From: Candidatus Omnitrophota bacterium
GTDB taxonomy: Bacteria > Omnitrophota > JAUWXU01
NCBI GenBank assembly: GCA_030616145.1
Contig: JAUWXU010000003.1
Coordinates: forward strand, 1-13,599
Direction of reading: 5' to 3'
DNA length: 13,599 bases
Below are positions 6,653 to 11,551 of the stretch, one piece after another (position 1 is the first letter of the stretch; every line of letters starts with the position of its first letter). The position numbers and the translations under genes are program-made. The notes under the pieces were generated by a model. That model was not told the DNA's origin. It did no database searches and was given only the letters and a program-made list of their open reading frames with translations.

Positions 6653-7669
6653 TCATTTTCTCTGAAAGGCCAGCGAGATTAAGTTCTGAATGAGTTTATT
6701 GTAAGAGATCCCAGCCTTTTCGGCTGAGGCCCCTACCTCGTCGTACCGCGCCAAACAGGGATTGGCATTTGCCTCGATAATATAGACCTCTGAATCAGGG
6801 CTAATCCTCAGGTCAAATCGGACATAGGATTGCATATTCAAAGCGCGGTAGGCCCTTTTGCAGGTATTTTCAATCTTTTTATTAAGTTCCTCGGGCAATC
6901 CCCGGGCAAAAGAATTACGGATACCCCATTTCCTGCGGTAATTAGAATCCCACTTTGCCCGGTAGGTTGCCAGCCGGTGCTTCCCATTAGGAATCTTTGC
7001 AAATTTCATCTCTCTGGTCGGCAGGACCCTAATCTTTTTATTGCCAATAACACTGACATAAAGTTCTCTCCCTTCTATATATTCCTCAATGATGGCATCC
7101 ATATTCATCTTCTGGTGAATAAATTTTATCCTCTTGGCCAATAAACCCCAATCATCTACGACCGAGGCACGGGATATTCCGCGAGAGGCCTCCTCGCATA
7201 ATGGTTTTGCAATAACAGGAAGCCTAAAATAATTCAGCGGTATTGATCTGCGGTAACTGCGATAAAAGACACCGAATCCGGGAACTTTTATTTGATAAAA
7301 ATTCAGCATTTCTTTAGTTAACGCCTTATTATTGCAGATAAGAATAGCAGTAGGGCTGGCGCCGGTATAAGGAATTCCCAGCATCTCTATCAGCCAGGCC
7401 ATATTCTTTTCGAGGTAGACTTTGTCTCTAAATACCTCGGTAAGATTAAATATGAGGTCTGGCCTGTTCTCTTTTATCTCTTCGAGCAAGATACCAACGT
7501 CATCGTAAATCCCCAGTAAAGTTACCTTGTGACCATTTTGCTTAAGTGCCCGGTAGATATCTCTTTCGGTCTCCCAGTCCAATTCTTTAAATTCTTTACT
7601 AAAATCATACCCCCGGGGTGTAAAATAAGGCGTATCACACACCAAAAGGACATCCAAGTGCTTTTTCAT
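6653..7669 (-). CDS. ATP-grasp ligase, D-alanine-D-alanine ligase-like
   Basis: A 338-residue ATP-grasp enzyme. Ddl-like features appear in order: Y-T-G-A-S-P-T-A-I then N-K-A-L-T-K (101-119), P-V-I-A-K-P-L-x-E-E-A-S-R-G-I-S (151-166, ATP lid and lysine), E-E-Y-I-E-G-R-E-L (195-203), and R-F-D-L-R-I-S with I-I-E-A-N-A-N-P (284-304, metal ligands). The N-terminal region starts with a Rossmann-like strand L-D-V-L-L-V-C-D-T-P and lacks the G-G-x-S-x-E-H-x-V-S motif of true Ddl. Ddl also normally ends its metal site with E-x-N-T-x-P-G, here A-N-A-N-P-C. Inference: an ATP-dependent amino acid or peptide ligase, possibly not D-Ala specific. GAGGA lies 8 bases before the ATG at 7669. It stands alone between two repeat-bearing spacers. 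Confidence 0.82.
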   Translation of the reverse strand: MKKHLDVLLVCDTPYFTPRGYDFSKEFKELDWETERDIYRALKQNGHKVTLLGIYDDVGILLEEIKENRPDLIFNLTEVFRDKVYLEKNMAWLIEMLGIPYTGASPTAILICNNKALTKEMLNFYQIKVPGFGVFYRSYRRSIPLNYFRLPVIAKPLCEEASRGISRASVVDDWGLLAKRIKFIHQKMNMDAIIEEYIEGRELYVSVIGNKKIRVLPTREMKFAKIPNGKHRLATYRAKWDSNYRRKWGIRNSFARGLPEELNKKIENTCKRAYRALNMQSYVRFDLRISPDSEVYIIEANANPCLARYDEVGASAEKAGISYNKLIQNLISLAFQRK

Positions 7670-7739
7670 CTATTTCTTCCTCAAAAAAGACCCCAGACCA
7701 CAGACTAGACAATAAAAATAAATTTTTAAATCTTGAATC

Positions 7740-7781
7740 TTAACCCGCGAACCGGCTAACCATCAACCAATCTATGTAATC
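7740..7781 (-). repeat. intergenic repeat, copy C
   Basis: On the minus strand GATTACATAGATT (7769-7781) is followed by GGTTAGCCGGTT (7750-7761) and then GCGGGTTAA. This is the order and spacing seen on the plus strand at 1887-1925; the two blocks match copy A at 12 of 13 and 11 of 12 positions. The stop codon of the YiiX-like remnant is formed by the edge of this repeat. Next to it, 7688-7710 holds AGAC four times at 5-7 base spacing (AGACCCC, AGACCAC, AGACT, AGAC), a small degenerate tandem array. Confidence 0.6.
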
Positions 7782-7953
7782 ATAACTCTAAAGCCTGCTT
7801 CACTACCGGACTTTTAGAGATATCACCAGGGGATGCAATGTCCGCCTCTGCTGTGTTCGGCACAATGTCCAGACCGTCACCAAGCCAAAAGGCTTCATAA
7901 CACAATTCTGAACAAAAATAATCTCTCTGTTGTCCATCTCTAACCAAATGGTC
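7780..7953 (-). pseudogene. C-terminal remnant of a YiiX/YaeF-type permuted papain-fold hydrolase
   Basis: The frame is open for 57 codons with no ATG start (a TTG lies at 7947). Its translation contains D-Y-F-C-S-E-L-C-Y-E-A-F and, about 20 residues on, A-S-P-G-D-I-S-K-S-P. These correspond to the catalytic-cysteine motif and the C-terminal S-P-x-x-x segment of the YiiX/YaeF branch of the NlpC/P60 clan. In that family the cysteine domain follows a histidine domain of 100 or more residues, which is absent here. The stop just upstream (7954-7956) falls where the family has P-Y-D; a 2-base shift would join G-Y in the other frame to D-H-L, suggesting a frameshift as well as truncation. This remnant and the repeat beside it account for most of the 7670-8003 spacer. 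Confidence 0.6.
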
Positions 7954-8003
7954 TTATAACCAGCACGGGTTGGAAAATAAAATCCTGCTATTCTTATTCT
8001 GGT

Positions 8004-8180
8004 TTACTTGCGAGGACCTCTCTGTGGAGAACCCTGTAGTCGACCGTGGGGTTTTTCGGTCTGAAAATATTTAGCCTTGCACCCATATTTGTAACTCAAT
8101 AGACCAATCCTTAAACTAGCTAACACTAGGCCGCCTACAATTAGCAACAATACTATTTGAAAAAATAATTTCCAGCTCAT
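8004..8180 (-). CDS. 58-residue single-helix membrane protein, function unknown
   Basis: A short protein with one strong membrane helix at about residues 5-28, then a basic tail rich in Lys, Arg, Gly and Pro (K-Y-G-C-K-A-K-Y-F, P-Q-R-G-P-R-K at the end). I chose the ATG at 8180 rather than the longer frame starting at 8225, because GGAGGTG stands 6 bases before it and a sigma70-type promoter (8214-8242) would place transcription start inside the longer frame. The helix with a positive C-terminal tail suggests the tail is cytoplasmic. I do not recognise the family. It is separated from the SGNH gene by its own promoter, and no intact gene follows for 334 bases. Confidence 0.65.
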   Translation of the reverse strand: MSWKLFFQIVLLLIVGGLVLASLRIGLLSYKYGCKAKYFQTEKPHGRLQGSPQRGPRK

Positions 8181-8213
8181 CTCTTCACCTCCTCTCTTCT
8201 TATTACTTTTCCG

Positions 8214-8242
8214 ATTGTATCCCAAAAAATGAATAACCTCAA
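8214..8242 (-). promoter_or_regulatory. sigma70-type promoter for the 58-residue membrane protein gene
   Basis: TTGAGG (8237-8242), a 17-base spacer and TACAAT (8214-8219) on the minus strand, with a strong ribosome site about 25 bases downstream. It matches the promoter at 9771-9799 at 22 of 29 positions, including the T-rich spacer. Confidence 0.65.
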
Positions 8243-8277
8243 GTTTTATTTAAAGATGCGATCTGGATAATCAAACG

Positions 8278-8877
8278 TTATTTTACATAATTTTTGATAG
8301 CCCGATAAACTCTTTCAGCCATTATCTTGTAACCATTCTCGTTGGGATGAATATAATCATATCTCAAAGATGGTTTATTAAGTATTTCTTTCAAAAGATT
8401 GGGAATAAAAATTGAGCCTGAATCTCTGGCCAACTTCTTAAAATCCTTTCTGTATCCTTTAAGGATCAAGCCGCAACTTACATCTGCCAGGGCCACCATT
8501 ATCCCCTGTCCCTGGATCCTGCTGATTATTTTTTTTAAATTCCTCAGGGTAACTTCGCGGGGGACCTTTTGCAAAAAATCATTGCCTCCTAACTCTACAA
8601 TCACTAAATAAGGGTCTTTGGATAATACATCTTTTCCCAGCCGTTTTAAGGCGTCTTGTGTAGTATCTCCGCAGATGCCGGCATTCAGGACATCTTTTCC
8701 TAAAAGAGCGGATAGAAAAGAGGTGTAGTCTTCACCCTCAAGGGCACCCACTCCGGCAGTAATACTATCGCCAAAACAGATTATCTCCTTCCCTTCAGAA
8801 TCTAAATTTCTAACCGCATAGCCGCAGCCAGCGAGAAAAATTAATAAGAAAACTATTATTAATCTATCATGACGCAT
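8278..8877 (-). CDS. SGNH/GDSL-family hydrolase, predicted lipoprotein
   Basis: A 199-residue esterase or thioesterase-like protein. Residues 1-17 form a lipoprotein signal peptide ending in L-A-G-C, with C18 as the lipidated residue. All four SGNH blocks are present: F-G-D-S-I-T (nucleophile S38), N-A-G-I-C-G-D (oxyanion Gly 67), G-G-N-D (N99), and D-Y-I-H-P-N (D174 and H177). The layout resembles TesA-type arylesterase/lysophospholipases. Family knowledge: these hydrolyse acyl esters or thioesters; the substrate here is unknown, but an envelope location favours lipid or acylated-glycan turnover. The start at 8877 lies 6 bases after the SemiSWEET stop and the ribosome site is weak, consistent with translation in an operon with the SemiSWEET and zincin genes. 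Confidence 0.92.
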   Translation of the reverse strand: MRHDRLIIVFLLIFLAGCGYAVRNLDSEGKEIICFGDSITAGVGALEGEDYTSFLSALLGKDVLNAGICGDTTQDALKRLGKDVLSKDPYLVIVELGGNDFLQKVPREVTLRNLKKIISRIQGQGIMVALADVSCGLILKGYRKDFKKLARDSGSIFIPNLLKEILNKPSLRYDYIHPNENGYKIMAERVYRAIKNYVK

Positions 8878-8883
8878 TGCATC

Positions 8884-9135
8884 TTATCCGTACTTAATCT
8901 TCATTACTACAATCAGACAACACAAAACCAAAATGACCGAATTGGCCAAAATTACCGGCAGGTCTTTTATTAAGATTCCGTAAATTAGCCACAGGGATAC
9001 ACCCAAAGAAAGTAAAGAAAACGTTACTAAAGATAAATCTCGGGTGTGCCTCGTCCTGAAAATTCTTACTATCTGTGGAATAAAAGAAATCGTGCATAAA
9101 AATCCTGCTAATATCCCTATTATTAAACTTATCAT
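8884..9135 (-). CDS. SemiSWEET (PQ-loop/MtN3) sugar transporter
   Basis: An 83-residue protein with three membrane helices, the usual size of a bacterial SemiSWEET, which works as a homodimer. The PQ motif is visible as F-I-P-Q-I-V-R (residues 18-24), followed by the basic R-T-R-H-T-R-D-L-S-L loop that is typical of the family, and W-L-I-Y-G in helix 2. Known role: facilitated bidirectional movement of mono- or disaccharides across the inner membrane. The ATG at 9135 overlaps the stop of the upstream 48-residue ORF as ATGA and has no Shine-Dalgarno sequence of its own, so it probably depends on translation of that ORF. The SGNH hydrolase follows after 6 bases. Confidence 0.92.
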   Translation of the reverse strand: MISLIIGILAGFLCTISFIPQIVRIFRTRHTRDLSLVTFSLLSLGVSLWLIYGILIKDLPVILANSVILVLCCLIVVMKIKYG

Positions 9136-9278
9136 TTTTTTATCTTTTTTATTATCTTTTTGGTCAACTCTGAATTTGGAATAACTATTTCTCCATCAAT
9201 ATCTTTAATCGTCGTAGTCATGAAATCGATGGAGTCTATTTCTCCAATAACCGAATCAAATTGTAATTTTTCATCCAT
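9132..9278 (-). CDS. 48-residue ORF resembling an isolated MscS beta-domain segment
   Basis: The small frame translates to 48 residues. Residues 10-35 read V-I-G-E-I-D-S-I-D, T-T-T-I, D-I-D-G-E-I-V-I-P-N-S-E-L. This matches the G-x-I-x-x-I-x-x-x-x-T-x-I/M-x-x-x-D-G-x-x-V-x-I-P-N signature of the MscS beta domain, also recognisable in the full MscS of this window (residues 210-238). There is no membrane helix, so it cannot be a channel by itself, and the tail is polylysine/isoleucine. The frame is open upstream to 9329 but has no other ATG. The stop overlaps the SemiSWEET start (ATGA), and it starts 20 bases after the zincin stop. Either it is a relic of a lost mscS gene kept for translational coupling, or a small protein in its own right. 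No clear ribosome site. Confidence 0.6.
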   Translation of the reverse strand: MDEKLQFDSVIGEIDSIDFMTTTIKDIDGEIVIPNSELTKKIIKKIKK

Positions 9279-9298
9279 CTGTCTATTTGTATCGTTAT

Positions 9299-9670
9299 TT
9301 AATATGTACCGAGATCTTCTAAACGCTGGTCAGATATACCAAAATGATGAGCAATCTCGTGCTCTAAAACGTGCTTTACCTCCGGATAAATATCTATTTT
9401 ATTCGTCAGGCAAACATGTTCAATATTGGTCTGGTAAATGGTTATCTTATCAGGCAACACCATTCCATAATAATGTGTCCTATCCTTCAAAGGCACTCCT
9501 TGATAAAGGCCTAAAAAACGACCTTTGGCACCCACACCAATGTCCTTTATAACATTCATATCAGGTTGGTCTTCAATAACTACATCTACATTTTCAAGCT
9601 TGTCTTTAAAAACTCCGGGGAGTTCGTCTAAGACCTTCCTCACCAACTTTTCAAATTCTTTTCGCTCCAT
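9299..9670 (-). CDS. zincin-like metallopeptidase family protein (PF06262-type)
   Basis: A protein of 123 residues from the ATG at 9670. It ends in the extended zinc motif H-E-I-A-H-H-F-G-I-S-D, that is H-E-x-x-H-x-x-G-x-x-D, which defines the zincin_1 (formerly DUF1025) family. The N-terminal part F-E-x-L-V-x-x-x-L-D-E-L-P and the middle L-G-L-Y-Q-G-V-P-L-K-D-R also fit that family, which is usually 110-140 residues. The substrate is unknown. A TTG two codons upstream (9676) is possible; neither start has a Shine-Dalgarno sequence. A promoter at 9771-9799 lies about 95 bases upstream, making this the first gene of the zincin/mini-MscS/SemiSWEET/SGNH unit. The leader contains a structured repeat (9700-9744). 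Confidence 0.9.
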   Translation of the reverse strand: MERKEFEKLVRKVLDELPGVFKDKLENVDVVIEDQPDMNVIKDIGVGAKGRFLGLYQGVPLKDRTHYYGMVLPDKITIYQTNIEHVCLTNKIDIYPEVKHVLEHEIAHHFGISDQRLEDLGTY

Positions 9671-9699
9671 CTTCAATGAGTAAATGATATTGCGAACTA

Positions 9700-9744
9700 A
9701 TCCTGAGCGATGAATTGCTTCTTTGAAGCTCTTCAGCGAAGGAT
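9700..9744. repeat. structured repeat in the leader of the zincin gene
   Basis: Nested inverted repeats share one centre: outer ATCCT (9700-9704) with AGGAT (9740-9744), then TGAA (9711-9714) with TTCA (9732-9735), and inner GCTTC (9717-9721) with GAAGC (9725-9729) around a 3-base loop. The flank T-G-C-G-A-A-x-T-A-A-T-C-C (9691-9703) is also seen near the palindrome spacer at 1587-1599. It resembles dispersed C-T-G-A-G-C-G-A palindromic repeats found between genes in many environmental genomes, by recollection only. Confidence 0.45.
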
Positions 9745-9770
9745 CTATTTAAAAGATACATCAACTCTCA

Positions 9771-9799
9771 ATTATACCCTTAAAAACAAACAACCTCAA
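9771..9799 (-). promoter_or_regulatory. sigma70-type promoter for the zincin/SemiSWEET/SGNH unit
   Basis: TTGAGG (9794-9799), a 17-base spacer and a perfect TATAAT (9771-9776) on the minus strand. The -35 box is part of the stem of the upstream terminator (9785-9822), so promoter and terminator share bases. Expected start near 9764, giving a leader of about 90 bases. Confidence 0.75.
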
Positions 9800-9822
9800 G
9801 ATAAATCTTGAGGTTATTTGTT
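9781..9822 (-). terminator. intrinsic terminator downstream of tRNA-Arg
   Basis: Arms 9785-9802 and 9805-9822 pair at 17 of 18 positions around a tiny loop, and the minus-strand RNA continues into a run of U (9782-9786). It lies 105 bases past the tRNA 3' end. The tRNA transcript, perhaps with rsmE, should stop here. A plus-strand terminator is not supported, since that side is followed by A residues. Confidence 0.75.
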
Positions 9823-9927
9823 AAAAAATAAGTATATTTTCATTGCAAAATTACCAAGTGCTGGGAAAGAGTCGATATTTTACTCTCCGGGCATATTCAG
9901 CCTATCCACACAACTCATCCCCATTAG

Positions 9928-10001
9928 CGCCCCAAGTGGGACTCGAACCCACACAACCGGCTCCGGAGGCCGGCACTCTATCCAAATTGAGTTATCGGGG
10001 C
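9928..10001 (-). tRNA. tRNA-Arg (anticodon CCG)
   Basis: The 74-base cloverleaf folds fully. The acceptor is GCCCCGA with TTGGGGC, the D stem ACTC/GAGT, and the anticodon stem CCGGC/GCCGG around the loop CTCCGGA, giving anticodon CCG that reads CGG. The T stem is GTGGG/CCCAC with loop TTCGAGT. The discriminator base is G and CCA is not encoded, so it must be added by the CCA-adding enzyme. It lies 113 bases after rsmE, across a repeat-like spacer, and is followed by a terminator. Its own promoter is not clear. Confidence 0.95.
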
Positions 10002-10011
10002 AGAACCACAC

Positions 10012-10104
10012 TATTACACAGATTGCTTATAAAAAACCAATGTCAGCAGATTGTACAGATAAAGTAGTACTGGTTAGCTGGCTAACCAATTAATCTGTAT
10101 TATA
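10012..10104. repeat. MITE-like intergenic repeat, copy D, with inverted ends
   Basis: The ends TATTACACAGATT (10012-10024) and the inverse of TATAATACAGATT (10092-10104) match at 11 of 13 positions. Inside lies a perfect inverted repeat TGGTTAGC / GCTAACCA (10071-10088, 2-base centre). On the minus strand the order ACAGATT, ATTGGTTAGCC is the same as in copies A and C. It fills almost the whole rsmE to tRNA spacer. Confidence 0.6.
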
Positions 10105-10114
10105 AAATCAATTT

Positions 10115-10876
10115 TTAAGAACGCGCAGTTCCCAATTCATAATTTATTATAGCCAAACTGCTGATTGCTGCAGTATCGCTCTTTAGGATATTTTTGCTTA
10201 ATGACACTGCAATGGCGCCGTTATCCTGGCTAGCCTTGACCTCTTCGGGCGTAAATCCGCCTTCAGGCCCGATAAAAATAATAATTCTTGCTACCCGCTT
10301 AGAAGACCTATCTTTTTTATAATTTAGCAGAACGGTCTTTAAATCCCTAACGCCTTCGGCCAAACAGGGTATCAAAGCCAACTCGTAAGAGGTTATACCT
10401 TTAACGGCCTGTCCAAATCCGGTCAATCTGTCAATCTCGGTAAGTTGAGTCCGACCGCATTGCTTTGAGGCCTCTCTGGCTATTCTCTCCCATCTTTTAT
10501 ACTGAGACCCCTCTCGGCCGTCTCTTAATCGAACAACAGTCCGTGCTGTCTGTAGAGGAATGATCCGTCGCACCCCTAGTTCGGCACACTTCTGCACTAT
10601 GTAGTCCATCTTTGCCTTACGGGGTATTGCCTGAGCCAGAGTAACACTAAACGATTCCTCAGGGAGCCGAAAAGTAGTCTGTTCTATTCCAATTAATATT
10701 CTGTTCGATGATACCTTTTTGATTATGCCGGTGTACTCAGCACCTGTCCCGTCAAAGGTTACTATTTTATCTCCACGCCGTAAACGCATAACATTAACTA
10801 TATGACGAACTTCCTTTCCTTTTAGATGAATTTTATCAGCGTTGACGCTTTCCGGAGGGATAAAAAATCGACTCAT
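10115..10876 (-). CDS. rsmE: 16S rRNA (uracil1498-N3)-methyltransferase RsmE
   Basis: A 253-residue protein of the usual RsmE length. Residues 1-70 form the PUA-like RNA-binding domain (R-F-F-I-P at the start, H-I-V-N-V-M-R-L-R-R-G-D around 25-36). Residues 76-250 form the SPOUT methyltransferase: K-M-D-Y-I-V-Q-K-C-A-E-L-G (89-101), E-A-S-K-Q-C-G-R-T (135-143), I-G-P-E-G-G-F (202-208) and the knot end L-S-K-N-I-L-K-S-D-T-A-A (226-237). The last motif is usually L-G-x-R-I-L-R-x-E-T-A, so this copy is divergent there but keeps the pattern. Function: SAM-dependent methylation of U1498 in 16S rRNA. The ATG at 10876 has GGAAGG directly upstream. The gene begins only about 12 bases after the cold-shock terminator, so expression must rely on readthrough or an unseen promoter. 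Confidence 0.93.
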   Translation of the reverse strand: MSRFFIPPESVNADKIHLKGKEVRHIVNVMRLRRGDKIVTFDGTGAEYTGIIKKVSSNRILIGIEQTTFRLPEESFSVTLAQAIPRKAKMDYIVQKCAELGVRRIIPLQTARTVVRLRDGREGSQYKRWERIAREASKQCGRTQLTEIDRLTGFGQAVKGITSYELALIPCLAEGVRDLKTVLLNYKKDRSSKRVARIIIFIGPEGGFTPEEVKASQDNGAIAVSLSKNILKSDTAAISSLAIINYELGTARS

Positions 10877-10887
10877 TGCCTTCCATT

Positions 10888-10946
10888 TAAAAACCCAGCA
10901 CTAATTTTTCTACATTAATTAAACATCTTGAAAATTAGTGCTGGGT
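10888..10946 (-). terminator. intrinsic terminator after the cold-shock gene
   Basis: Arms 10931-10946 and 10893-10908 are perfectly complementary over 16 bases, with a 22-base loop, and the minus-strand transcript runs into TTTTT right after the stem. It ends the hup-csp unit. The loop is unusually long and AT-rich. The rsmE ribosome site follows almost at once, so any rsmE transcription from upstream depends on readthrough. Confidence 0.8.
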
Positions 10947-10961
10947 CGATTGTTTACAGCT

Positions 10962-11165
10962 TTATATTTTTACAACGTTTGCTGCTTGCGGTCCTTTTTC
11001 ACCTTGGACTACATCAAATTGAACTTTCTGTCCTTCATCGAGAGATTTAAATCCCTCACCCTGAAGAGCAGAAAAATGAACGAATACATCTTCACCATTT
11101 TCGCGTTCAATAAATCCATAACCCTTAGCATTTGAAAACCACTTAACTTTTCCTTCTTCTGCCAT
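10962..11165 (-). CDS. cold-shock protein, CspA family
   Basis: A 67-residue single cold-shock domain, the standard length. RNP1 is visible as K-G-Y-G-F-I-E (residues 14-20) and RNP2 as V-F-V-H-F (27-31), with the opening G-K-V-K-W-F and closing G-P-Q-A-A-N-V. Known role: binds single-stranded RNA and DNA and melts RNA structure. I place the start at the ATG at 11165, since GGAG is 6 bases before it; the TTG at 11168 is too close. The gene follows hup by 15 bases and shares its promoter, so it is probably constitutive rather than regulated by a long cold-shock leader of the cspA type. It ends in a strong terminator. Confidence 0.95.
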   Translation of the reverse strand: MAEEGKVKWFSNAKGYGFIERENGEDVFVHFSALQGEGFKSLDEGQKVQFDVVQGEKGPQAANVVKI

Positions 11166-11180
11166 CAAAATCTCCTTTTG

Positions 11181-11456
11181 CTACTTTACATTCTTCTTCA
11201 TAATCAAACCAGGCTTGAAAACTGCAACTCTTTTTGCGGGTACAGGAACTTCCTCGCCTGTTCTAGGGTTCCTTCCCATCCGACCTCGTCTGGACTTTAC
11301 CTTAAAGACCCCAAAATTCCTCAACTCAACCGTTTGGCCTTTTTCCAGGCTGGAAATGATCTCATCAAGGGTTTTTTGAACTATCCTCTTTATCTCTATC
11401 TGAGTGAGGTCTTTTTCTTGCTCGGCTATCTTTAAGACAATGTCCTTCTTCGTCAT
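11181..11456 (-). CDS. HU/IHF-family DNA-binding protein
   Basis: A 91-residue histone-like protein. Helices 1-40 include K-x-D-I-V-x-K-I-A. The core strand reads V-E-L-R-N-F-G-V-F-K-V (43-53), and the beta arm carries G-R-N-P-R-T-G-E (61-68), whose proline intercalates into DNA in the family. It ends with V-A-V-F-K-P-G. E-L-R-N-F-G with R-x-G-R-N-P leans toward IHF-like members, but a single subunit gene does not decide between HU and IHF. Role: nucleoid compaction and DNA bending. The ribosome site GGAGGTG lies 7 bases before the ATG at 11456, and a near-consensus promoter lies 60 bases upstream, so high expression is expected. The cold-shock gene follows in the same transcript. Confidence 0.95.
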   Translation of the reverse strand: MTKKDIVLKIAEQEKDLTQIEIKRIVQKTLDEIISSLEKGQTVELRNFGVFKVKSRRGRMGRNPRTGEEVPVPAKRVAVFKPGLIMKKNVK

Positions 11457-11515
11457 AACTTACTCACCTCCCCTACTGCTTTCCTGATTGTCTACTTATT
11501 TGCTAAGTCAATGTC

Positions 11516-11544
11516 ATTATTACATATACTGAATCAAATGTCAA
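11516..11544 (-). promoter_or_regulatory. strong sigma70-type promoter for hup-csp
   Basis: A perfect TTGACA (11539-11544), a 17-base spacer and AATAAT (11516-11521, 5 of 6) on the minus strand. The -35 box begins 7 bases past the dnaE stop. No terminator separates dnaE from it, so polymerases leaving dnaE may also run into hup. Confidence 0.8.
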
Positions 11545-11551
11545 GCATTTT

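Noticed and set aside
7786..7940. Alternative minus-strand frame with an ATG at about 7937
   Set aside because: It overlaps the YiiX-like frame, has no family motif or ribosome site and reads as a shadow.
9160..9552. Plus-strand 130-residue frame
   Set aside because: It lies antisense to the zincin gene and the mini-MscS ORF, both of which show family motifs; the plus frame shows none.
9843..10067. Plus-strand 74-residue frame containing a V-G-L-E-P-T-type peptide
   Set aside because: It is the antisense translation of tRNA-Arg plus the repeat beside it; this peptide is a familiar artefact of tRNA genes. The overlapping 9818-10093 frame is equally spurious.
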